DNA of 64,000 nucleotides, taken from Membranipora membranacea. Taxonomy: Eukaryota > Bryozoa > Gymnolaemata > Cheilostomatida > Membraniporidae. The stretch lies in assembly GCA_914767715.1 (NCBI GenBank), contig OU612068.1:13702001-13766000 (forward strand), in the 5' to 3' direction. Shown one piece after another: positions 11,737-23,700 of this stretch. Position 1 is the first letter of the stretch. The number at the start of each line of letters is the position of its first letter. Made by a program: the position numbers and the translations under genes. The notes beneath the pieces are model-generated. The model searched no databases, was not told the DNA's origin, and saw only the letters and a program-made list of their open reading frames with translations.

Positions 11737-14700
11737 ATGAATCCTGACAGAGGATCAGATAAAAGCTCGTCCAACAGTCACCATGGGTCGAGATGGGGCA
11801 ATCTGTCTGCGGCTCTGAAGATGGAAGCGTCGGCAGTGAGAACTAGACGTAGTCTTCCACCCGGAGGTATGCAAGCCTTACAAGAGAGTATGAAGGAAAA
11901 GCAGACTAAAGCCAAGGAGGCGCGAGAGATGCGCCAGAAAATAATTAGTATTGAGCAGAGGTACATCTTCAGTTTGGTAAGTTAAATATTAGATATCATC
12001 GCTATATGTGTTGTAATACTGGGGCGTAGTATGAAAATTTTGATATAGATCTCAAAATAACCTACTACTGTAAAAGACTCTCTGGCTGATAAGAAATACT
12101 AATATGATTTAACTATTCAGACCATGACCATTTAGTGCTTAGGTCCATGATCATGAATATTTAAAGTGACAGTAAGACTGCAACGACGTGCAAATTATGC
12201 AACTGCACAGTATTCATGTTGATACATGCAGTCTGCTTCCCTTGCAGCCTAGTACCTTTTTTGTGGCTGCTGAATTGATTGATGGTGTACTTTAACTCTG
12301 TTGTATGGGCCGGAATCAAGATTATGGTGAATTGATTAGCAATAATGTTGTGGTTGTTTCTTTGGTTTAGGTTGGTAAACGTATAAAGATGGATAATGCT
12401 CAGGTTGAAGAACATGTGTTGGATACAGCTGAACAGCTTAGGATATTAAATCTGTGGATGGAGAAACACTCCCCCTCCAGGTCTATAATGTTCTATTATC
12501 AGGACGCCGAGTATCTCCCACTGGAAGAGTGTGGACGACATATGCACGGGTCTAAAGGACAAATGGTGAGACTTGCTATAGGGATCAACGTTGTCATTTG
12601 TTGTGAGCTTCATGATGAATGTATAGCCATTTTCTGTAAAAGGAAAATTAAGCCTTGTTAACTAACATATAACAAGAGCGATCTTTGTTTTCAGTTTGGC
12701 GTAATCATTTGCACATATTTATGATTGGCTTGACTCCTTACTGATAAATTCTGAATTTACTGAGCTGTTCTCATGAAAGACAGAAAGTTTGTTTTTTTCA
12801 CTACCTATTGTCATCAGCTTTGCATTGTGCTGATAATTGGCTCGTTCACACTGCACAAGAAGTACAAGTCCCCACTAGCACTGCTCCATTGTAGATTGTG
12901 TTAAATAACAAGAGGGAGTTGCTTCTCACTAATTAGTAAGGAGACAACTCTCTAGGTTTCAGTGTTTACTTAAACATTCTTATTGCTCGGTCATACAACC
13001 CCATTTCAGAGCTGATGATGATATGCTTTTTGTATTCAATGGTGTAAAATGTCCCTCATAAGATGGAGGGATGAATTTACTATTATCACTGCCATGTCGC
13101 AACATTGTAAATACTGGCATACATGTGTGGGAACTTATTGTAAATTAATACAGTTTCACAAATTAAAACAAAACAGCATTATTGATGGAATTATCTATCA
13201 AATTTTTTCAACCATTTATTTACAGGTGCCAAGGCTATTCATTACTCGGGGACGGAACACAAAGCTGACCGGTACCCTGCTCTACTTTCTAAAAACAAAA
13301 CAGGATATGGAGCTAAGAGATGCCTCAGGTACTCTCTATACTGAGGTGACAATGGGAGCGATAAACGCGGCAGACGAGGGGGAAGGTCTGCTGTCTGTAC
13401 TCGAGCACCACATGCACTCGTGTATATACCCTCCTGTGAGAGCCACACGAGACTGGGGTCAGATACTGAGAGAGCCGAGCGGCGCTGAGGTCCACGGAAA
13501 CTTTCTTGGTATGTTTTCAGTCTGTGTTATCTACCCGCCGATCACAATATCTGCTTCTGCAACCTTAACTGTTTGAAACAATTGTGCAACCTTGATATAC
13601 CTTCGAGGAGTAAACATAAGCTAAGTTTTAGTTTAGTTTGACTTACCTTTAGCTAGCGCCAGTTTTTCGCTAGCTGAGCAAAGAGTATGTATAAAGAAGG
13701 GATGTATAGTAAATGTTGGTAAGTTCCTGTAGTAGGAGGTGGCTCAGTTGGTTAGAGCGCCGGTCTTTGAGCATGCAAATTTTGAAGGTCGTTGGTTCGA
13801 ATCCCACTGCAGTGTATTGTATACTGGGGTTTGGTTGGCACCCAGGTGTGCTCCGACCTGCCTGCAAACAGAGAGCAACCTGGCGCAGATATTGCGGGCC
13901 TCGCCACTAAGGCACTAAAATTTCGCCGCCCATGCTTCGTAATGTGGCATGTGATAAGAAATCTGATTTATTTAATCAACATCACCTTTTCAAGCCTTTT
14001 CGAAATGACAGCTTTGCAAAAAAATTTAGATCCTCCAGGGAAACTAATACCAATATTACCTGAAAATGGTGACAGCTGTGATTGTTTTGTTTCATAGTTA
14101 AATCACTGCAGTGATAGATTGCTATGCTATGCAATCTGATGGTTGTTGCATAAATAATCTTTATTTTGTGATGTAGGCAATATGGAGAACTTCATGATGT
14201 TTCTGGCTGGAGCTCAGATCAGTATTAGTCATGCAGTGACTCTGGCTCCAGATGATATTGTTGACTGGAGTAATATTCAGTCTATGGCAGATTGTCAGTA
14301 TATGGCCTCCAATGTGGAGGTCGTGCCAAAGGTATTATTATTATTATGTGTTTTTATTGAGGTTTTCATATATATAAGTATGTTATAAACAAAGCACATA
14401 ACATAGCACATAGCTTTTCAGCATTCCTGGAAGTTTTATGGGTCTTTTTTCTAATGTTTCAATCAAATGCGGAATTTTTACCCACCAGGCATTGTCTGCA
14501 AAATAAAGAGTGTAAAATATAACAAAAAATGATGCTTAAATTTTTTTATTATACATAATCATTTGTTTTCAATCTTCTTACACATACCGTTTGTGATTAA
14601 CTCCCCTTTCATAATCTAAAAACCAGACTTCAACCCAAAGGATATTGCAATATGAGTCCTTGTTTTGTTTGATCTCAGATGGAGAATCTGGTAGCGACGT

Positions 14701-17700
14701 GGTGTAAGCAGCTAGAGAAGATTCTAGCAGAGAGTGAGAGAATGCGTAAAGAAGCAGACGACACGGGGCCGAGAGCTGAACTTGATCACTGGAGACAGAT
14801 GTCCTCAAGGTTCAACTCTCTCGTCGAGCAGATCAAAGGTATCAAATCTCATTATTAAAACACTTGACCAGCAAATGAAAATGTCCAATCATAGAAAGCG
14901 TGTTTTGGCATGTTTCGGTCATTGAATTAACACATTATAAGACTCCCGCAAATCAAAAATGTAATAAAGTTAATGAAGAGTGAATTGTATGGAAAGACTT
15001 TGTTGTAAACAAGAAAAATCCAATATACACATTTGGGGCAACAAATACAACCCTGTGTAAAAACTCCTTCACTAGTCAAAAGTATGGGAAGTGAAGGAGA
15101 CACTATCACAACTAATACCTGAAAATTATATAAAATTTTATTGAGAACCCCAATTTGAGTTGAGTTGATTTGCATGCAGCTTTTATGGTTCAAAATGTGT
15201 AATTTGTGTTTGTTAGGTAACCGATGCCGTATGGCCATCAGCATATTGCACATATGTAAGAGTAAATATCTTAAAAAATGGAAGGAGCTAGACGATCGAG
15301 TAACAGATTGTGCAAACGAGGCTAAGGATAACATAAAGTATCTGTACACTATGGAGAAGTTCTGTGAGCCCCTCTACAGAGCTGACCCTAAGGCTATGAT
15401 TGAGTCTATGCCGAGCCTACTGAACACCATACAGATGATCCATAGTATCTCTAGATACTATAATACTTCAGAACGTCTCACTTCACTCTTTGTCAAGGTA
15501 CAATTTGGTCACTACATGACCATTCACTTTGAGGGGTTAATTTTGATCTTTATTTCGTAGTTGTTTTGATCCTCAGCATGATGTTGTAAATTTGATGTTT
15601 TATTCTATAGAACAGGTTTTTGAAGGTTTGATTTCGGTTAAGTAGTAGTTTAAGCGCTTAAACATTGTCGGGATAGCTGGGAGTAGCATTTCATTATCAA
15701 CCACGTTTCAACCAAAGTGGTTTATAATGAAATGCTTCTACCCGACACAGTTTAAGCGCTTGTAACTAGATTTAGTAGTTAAGATCAGACACACTTGACT
15801 TTTGATTGATCCATCGAAAGTTGTCTTTTCCTTCTGCCAATCAGATATTGAAAACAACAGCTCATTCCTACATGCCTGACCTTACATTTATACAATTAAA
15901 GCTATATTATTATTTCATTTTATTTTTGAAATAGAAATAGAATTAAAATAGAATATCATTTTTTACTCTCCAGGTGACAAATCAGATGGTAGCATCATGT
16001 AAGAACTACATAACAGATTTTAATACGACTCCACTGTGGGAGCAGGCTATAGACTCACTCATAGATAAGCTCAAGGAATGCTGTAAACTCTACCAGGAGT
16101 ATCAGAGATGTTATACTAAAACAAGAAAACATGCTGAGACAATACCTGCTGCCAAACCATTCAAGTAAACCATTTCCCATAATAGTCAGAAGATTTTTAA
16201 ATAACAATCTCTTATTGCGATCTAGCTATTTGTTGGGGTTCCTAGACATTATAGTCATAGGAGATATAAGAAACATAACATTATGATTAATGTTCATCTT
16301 TTGTGGGTAATATTCTGCACTAAAATTGAATAGAAATGTAGTTGACACAAAAACATAACTGCTTGATTGTTTGACATAAGAATCAACAACTAATCAGGCG
16401 AAAACTTTGACCATTTTTTTTGCAGATTACTTTTACTATCATATTAGTCTCTTTTACAGGTTCTCGGAGATGTACATATTCGGTAAGTTTGATACTTTCC
16501 GGAGGCGTCTGGAGAAGATTATACAGCTGCTGGATGTGTTTGGTATGTTCAGCCCGCTCTCCTCGGCTACTATAGAAGGTATAGAGCCCCATGCTGCCAA
16601 GTTCTCCCAGCTCGTCTCTAGCCTGAAGAAGAAGCCTTATGATTTCCTCGATCAGAGGAACTCAATGTTTGATACAGACTTTGATGAGTTCATGCACACT
16701 ATCAGTGAGCTACAGGTGAGTGTTCTTAAAACTAACCTATCTTCGTAAGTTTGATAAGACAGGCATTTGACTTGATTTTGAGATCAAAATTAGAGTTTAG
16801 AGTTCTTTTTTTCATTCAATAAGAATGCAGTAACATGTATGAGGTATGAAACAAATCTGTAATTGGGTTCAAAGTTCTCAGTAGACAAATTCAATTAAGT
16901 ACAAGATGGCAGTACTACACCTGTATTATAGAGCCAAACTCTATGTTAATGTCACTGAATCCACCTAAGACCAGGTGCTTTTGGCTTCTACTGCTTACAT
17001 GTATTTCTTGTCGATGGTAGGTAAACCTGCAGTTGTTCATGGATAAAACATTTGACAAGATGAAGAACACATTACAAGCTATCAGAGTTCTGAAGAAGTT
17101 TGATGGGTGAGTTCTTCTTGTAAAAGCTAGTTCTACTCCGCGCTGGTCTGACCAATTTAGTTATTTTGCAAGTAGATGTTTTGCCAGACCTCAGCTTTTG
17201 CTAAATTAGGTCGATATTCCCGTTTTAGCCACGAGCCATCGTAGTCTCACTTTGCACCAATTTCTCATCAGTTAGTCTCCTCCTTATAGAAAGGATAAAA
17301 ATTGATCTGAAACTGAGTATGACCACGGGACAACAAATTGCTGTAATCTGATGATAAAATATATACCTTTTATTTTCTCTCCTCAGGTTGAACATGCCGT
17401 TCCTGAAAACAAAGGACAAGATGAAGTTTATATTCCTGAGATATTATAACTACCTGCAGCATATAAGAGTTATGTATGAGCGACAGCGGGAGGACCCATG
17501 TACCGCCCGTAATATGCCAATGTTCTCCGGCCGCATAGCCTGGGGAAGACAACTCTATAGGAAGATAGAACAACCTATGCTTATATTCAAAGAGCATCCA
17601 TGGCTATTTAGGTGAGTAGATGAATTAGATCAGCAAAAAGGTTGATCAGATAGTGCTTTCCCATGCTGTCAGGACAAGCTTTGTTGGGGAGGGGGGGCAG

Positions 17701-20700
17701 TAGAACCCAACCAACAAAGCTGTCAAAACAGGCTAGGTAGAATGCTGCCAGAGAGAATACTGACTGTTAGATGTTGTCCCGGTCAAGCCAAAATACTCTT
17801 GCGCTGAGATTTCTAAGGGACCTGGTTAAAGAGTTAGGTTTATTTTCAATTTTAGCCTAAGTCGATCTTACTCCTTCAGTCATCCAACTCAACTCTACAA
17901 CTCTTTGAGTCATCATTGTAAGAGATTTGTAATGCAAAGTATTTTTTATTTCATTTAATTTTCATTCTTCCTCATAGGGGAGAAGAGTCACGTCGATGTG
18001 TTCTGCTGTACAACAAGATAGCCTCAGCTCTAGTAGAATATCAGTATCTGTTCCACAAAGGGTGGCTACAGGCTATGCCCTCAGTTATAGATGCGCTATG
18101 TGTAAGTGTTATCATTACCTTATAACAAGCAGCTTTTTGGTCTATCCTTTGAGCCTTAACAAGTGATATTATTTATATGCCCTGCCCAGCCATGATTTCA
18201 CTGAGGTGATCCTTAGGTGGGAAACATTTTTCCAGTCATCAATCCTAATCTTGGAATACTGCCAGTTTTGACCCTGTGTAAGGTATTGTGCAACCAGGGA
18301 CAGCCATATCTACAGGTGATATATCATAAAATCATTATCTCCGCCTTATGTCATCCACCTATTTACAGTTTTATCTACAGTGAAAAAGGCAGCCAAGCTC
18401 TGCCTGAGTTTGATGTATGTAAGAATTTATGATGAACCTCAATGTTATCTTCAGGTTACTGTGCTGGTCAGGTCAGCAGATACTAAAGGCTTACTGATAA
18501 ACTTTGATAAGCACCTGCTCATGTGTCTAAAGGAAGCAGAGTATATGATCAAGAATGCATTCGATGTGCCTGATTCTGCCAGAATACTGCTGTTCTCTAA
18601 ACAACGCATGAAAGGTAACATGCAGCTTCAGTGCGGCTTATGGGATTTTTCGAACTGATCTGAAATTAAACAGATCAATTGATAGCTAAAGTAATGATGT
18701 GATGCGATCTGAGGACAAGACTTGCAAGATTTAAGTCCCTCTTCTGTGCATCAGCAAAGGGTGTAAATCTTTTTGAAAACTTCCTGATTTGGAAAGCTTG
18801 TTGCAATAAAATATTAACTCTGACAACGATCTCAATCAAACTCTACAGAAAGAAAATTTCATTCGATTTTAAACTTGCCAAAAAAATGTACAAATGTTAA
18901 TTCTATAAACCAACAAGTCTCATCCCGAGCTTCCTTTGCCCAAGCCAGTGATCTCATTGTTTGCACAAAAATATGTCTTTTCACCATAGTGTGTCATAAT
19001 GACTATGTCGCTGTTGTAGAATATCTTGAACAAGTACAAACACTGCTAACAGAGAATGACACAGTGCGAGCCCTGATACCGGCGCAGTTCCGTACTGTAC
19101 TGACCACGGCTCTAGACAGATTGGATCTGGCCATGAGACCCGGGCTGATCTCTGTACGCTGGACATCACTCGGAGTAGAGGACTACTTCAAGAATGTCAC
19201 CAAAGCTCTCGCAAATCTACGCCAGCTTGTCAAAAAGGTACACAATGGTTCAGATCTACTTTACATCTTAATGCAGGAGGTTGCAATATTATATTGTCTG
19301 CCCAATTAAATAGTGTAAAATTGTGTGTGTATATATATAATTGCTGCAAGATATTATTATCATTCTATAACTGACATTCTTAGCTGATGCTGTTACATGG
19401 AGAACGAATCGGGCATGATAATGAAATAGACAGTTTTCTGAGCTCTTATTTATGCCTCAATTCGGAGTTGTCCTCTCTCCAGTTTGATACTTTTAACCCA
19501 CACCGCATAGGAAAAACCTGCTGAAAGAGGGTTATCTTGTAAACTGCTTATGATAGGATAAAAATCATTTTTGATTCAGAGTCTGCATCATTGTAATTTT
19601 AGTGACGAATTGTAAATCTTAATTTTAGTGACGAAAATCATGAAAATTTCTGCCAAATTGTCCGCAAAACAGGCAGAAAATGTTATAATTGACTATCCAA
19701 TTACTAAAATTATTTCCCAAACTATGTCCATATGAGTTTTCAATGTTGCAGATTCTGAATCAAAAATAATTTTTATCCTATTATAAGCGGTTTTCAAGAT
19801 AACCCTCTTTTCAGCACGTTTTTTCTATGCGGCGTGGGTTAAAAGTACCAAGCTGGATTGAGGACAACTCCGAATTGAGGCCTAAATCAGAGCTCAGAAA
19901 ACTGTCTATTCCCACAACAACAGTATGTCATTGACCTGGCTTCCCTTCCAATTGCATTCTGGGATACTTTTGGATTTCCATGTAAGAGTCACTGCTGTTC
20001 CTTGCTCATGATTGCGACTATCATCCCTACCACACAGGTGAATGATATAAAGGAGGTGAGAATAGACCAGCCACTCAATCGTATAGGAGAGGCGATAGTA
20101 GTCGTCTTACCTGAAGAGCACAGCTGGTCATTATCAGAATTCTCTCAGCAAACTAAAGATCATTGTGAGACGGTCGCTCTCAAACTAGACTGTGAGAGCA
20201 GAAAGGTCAGTGCATCCGTTATTTAAATTGGCGAGAACGATTGAATGCGCTGTTTAAATGTCGGCAAACTTTGATCTTGAAATTTTTTATTTAAAATCTA
20301 TCAAGGAGAATTATGCAAAGATGTGATGATAAGTTCAATAAATGTTTAGCAGGTTTTCATTTGGGAAATTAGTAAAATATGACATCCAATGAATATTTTC
20401 TTCCTGCAGGAACTCACACCTACTGTCCCACAGTTCAGATTTATATTGTTGGATGGTCTATTTAGACATTTGCCTTCATGTGAGACAAAACCATGAAACA
20501 ATTACTAACGATATAAAAAGGTTAAAAACTTTGACATATATATGAATGTGTCTCAGTGGACATAAATCTATGTCTTTTTTTTGTCTTTTGTCGCATCATG
20601 AAAATCATTAGACATGATGAATTAATTGTTGCTGAAAATAAATATATCATCATAATTTAATTGAGATATAAATGGATTTATTTTCAATTATATATTAATA

Positions 20701-23700
20701 AAAGCGTCAAAAATCCGGAACGTAACTTGAGCCACAATTTGTTGTATGAACAGGTGGAGGAGGCAGTGTACGACCTGATAAGAATATTTTACACAGATGC
20801 AGGATATGACGGTGAGGTAACAATGATCTCTGATAAGAAAACTACAGCTGCCTCTGAGTACGACAGAGAGGAGAAATCAGGAGAGGAGCACAGGTAAAAG
20901 TGACGCTATATACACTTTAAGTTTTTTAACTTTTTATTTCGATAGTAAAATCTTTTCCAACTAGTACCAAAAAAAAAGAAGAAAAGGAATAAAAGAGTGT
21001 TAGAATAGAATGAAGTTAAATTTGATATCCTAAATAATATGGTCATTCATATAACAATGGGAGATAAAACATCTTTGAGCACGAATTTAAAAAATAAAAA
21101 AATATTGGCGCAGAGATAAAAATAGTTAAATGTTACAATTGAAGTTAAATCAAATATGATTAAGATCTGGATATAAATTTAATAATAGTCTTTTTGAATG
21201 TTTCTCAATCTTGATATCATCATCAAATATTGCTGTATATGCACAATGGTCATTATTCATTTGAAAGCTCATACTATCTTGTGACCATATTTATCCAACA
21301 CCCAGAGTCAAGTTCTACCATCATTGGAAACTCTACAATAATAATAATAATCAACTAATAATCATGAAAAAATGATACCCTATAGGAGTTTAATTTAGCT
21401 AGAGTTTAATTTCGCTATCTGGACCTGGTACTAAATTTCACTAGTACTAAATTTCGCTAGTAGGATTACTAGTGAAAATTAAAAAACGATGTCCAAGCTG
21501 GGATTGGAACCCAGGGCATAATTCTCCATCTGATTGCAAGGCAGACACTTAGACCACTACACCACGCTAGCTTGCATTCATAAGTGAGGTGTATTCCTGT
21601 ATAATTGTACATTGTTTATGAAACTATGGTGAGTGAGTTTAATTTAGGATACACTAAATTTCGCAACTTAGGCAACAACGCGAAAAGCGAATCCTAAATG
21701 CCGCGAAAACTAAACTTCTATAGGGTAATCAGAAATGTAATTATTCAGTCTATGTGTCTATTGTAATAATCTAATGATAAGGCCTTTTCTAACATTTTAA
21801 CGTTCTGTCTCTACCCATTAGCCCCAATTTCAGATCAGCACACGTCAGACGATTGTCAAGGTATTGATGATCTCTTGAATTTGGACTAACCCATAGACTT
21901 AATAAGTCTATGGACTAACCCAACCTAAACATTTTCACAATACTATGTTTTCTAATAGGTTAGCTAAGATGTTCAAGATTAACATCAGTGGCTTACCATA
22001 ACACTCAATTCTATAACACTATATGGAGTCAAACTTTGAAGAGTCGAACGGCACAAACTTTGAAAAGTTCTCTCTCTCATAAAACCTTTGCATTGATAGC
22101 AGGCGGTTGCACCTCTGCAATCCCCTGTTGATTAGCATGACACTTACCCATTTTTTCATTTCAGCCAAGTGTCTGCGCCAACTGCCTCAGATGCGGGATA
22201 TAACCATACACCCAGCAGAAGACAGTCGGGGACCAAGAGCCAAACTGGAGACGACTTCCAGCAGACTGCTACCTTTGATCAGCTGTTAGCTGAGTGCCAT
22301 CGATCCAAGTAAGTCACCCTCCAATAAGGAGAAAGCTAAGTTGGTAAGAGCGCCAGCCTATCAGATTGCGATGTGGTCAAAGTTACCCATCCTTGTAACC
22401 CCAGTAATCACAAAAATTATTGATTGTAAATGTGTAATTAATTTGATGTCGCAACTCTGAACGAATGCATAATCAGAGAATGACATTGTTTGAATAACAA
22501 TTCCATATAATATAAAATATGTCATTTAGTAAAGCATGATATTTATCAATCAATTAATCACATACAGTTAAACTTGTTCTCCCAACTGATTACCATTCCC
22601 GTCCATATCAATAAAAAAAATTAATTTTTCGTTTATGAGGTCGAAAAAGTTGTTATTTTCCTTTGTTTATGACATACTTATATATATATGAAAACCTGAA
22701 TAAAAACACATAATAATAAAAATGTATATATATATTTTTGATATTGTTTTACAGACTGCAGAAGAGAGCGGAGGCCCAGCAGACAATGAAGGAGGAATGC
22801 AATGAGCTCTTTCTTTTCTTCAATCACAGAATACTGGAAGCTTTACTCAGAGCCACCAAACAATCACTGGATCTGTACAAGAGGCATCTATTCTTCTCTA
22901 GAAGTGTGGACAAGGACCACACTTTGAAATATGGTATACTCCAGGTAGGCCTAATTATGTATATCTTTGTTAACCTTCACTAATATTAATACTGTATTTT
23001 GGTGTCAATGATTGATGAGATGAACAGTACCACAGGCCCCAAGAATTTGTTAAACGGTTAAATTTTCAACATGACTTGGCATTCCAGTTTGGATCTTTTC
23101 TCAACTATAGTTACGTGATGCCAGCCAAATTAATTAGCTTTGCAAATCAGTACAGAGTGAAGTCGCTGACTGTCAATGGTTTCCGGTTCTATCAAAATTC
23201 TTGCTGTTTTTTGTTATTATTCTCATTATATATAATATAAATATTTATAACTTTAGCTGGATATATGCTGTTTTTTGTTATTATTCTCATTATATATAAT
23301 ATAAATATTTATAACTTTAGCTGGATATAGTATTGGAGATACCGAATGTAGTTATGAGGCCAGCCATTGATGAGATACAGGCCAATATAAATAGAGCTGT
23401 ACATCTGGTGATGGAAGTGAACAGAGGAGTGGCACAGGTAGGTGGCATTCTACCTGCATGATAGTATTGTGACGAACACTATCTCTGCAGCACGGCAAAG
23501 ATCTCATGTTTATCGGTACCCCAACACCCGGTCAGTTGAGAAATTTTCATGGTAATGAGTTTTGAGTGTTTAGAAATGTCCCTTAGCCTTCTAGCAAGTC
23601 TCAGTGGACAATACAAAACAGGTTGAAAAAGATTGCGCATATGACTAACCACTCCCCCTAACCCCCTGCCTGTGAGAAGCTTATAACTATATGTAACTTC

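Larger units (their letters stand above)
11737..20205 (+). other. DNAH5/DNAH8: Dynein tail (DHC_N1-type region), exons 1-14
   Basis: Exons 11737-11976, 12371-12565, 13226-13508, 14177-14331, 14679-14838, 15217-15497, 15974-16164, 16460-16715, 17021-17106, 17387-17611, 17978-18101, 18455-18614, 19020-19237 and 20038-20205. Family matches include [64 protein letters not shown] and PYDFLDQR. In known outer arms this tail binds intermediate chains and the other heavy chains. The first about 65 residues are basic and Ser/Gln-rich and diverge from vertebrate starts. Introns here carry the SINE at 13727 and the inverted-repeat element at 19425. Confidence 0.92.

Noticed and set aside
13049-13576. 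175-codon open frame on the plus strand
   Set aside because: The dynein exon 13226-13508 with open intron on both sides; the upstream part has no homology and a clear acceptor (TTTACAG) precedes 13226.
14927-15349. 140-codon open frame on the minus strand
   Set aside because: Largely antisense to a dynein exon and low-complexity intron; no start context, splice or family support.
21490-21575. Functional tRNA-Ala gene
   Set aside because: Control boxes are good, but the acceptor stem does not pair and it lies inside a TIR element, so I treat it as tRNA-derived repeat.
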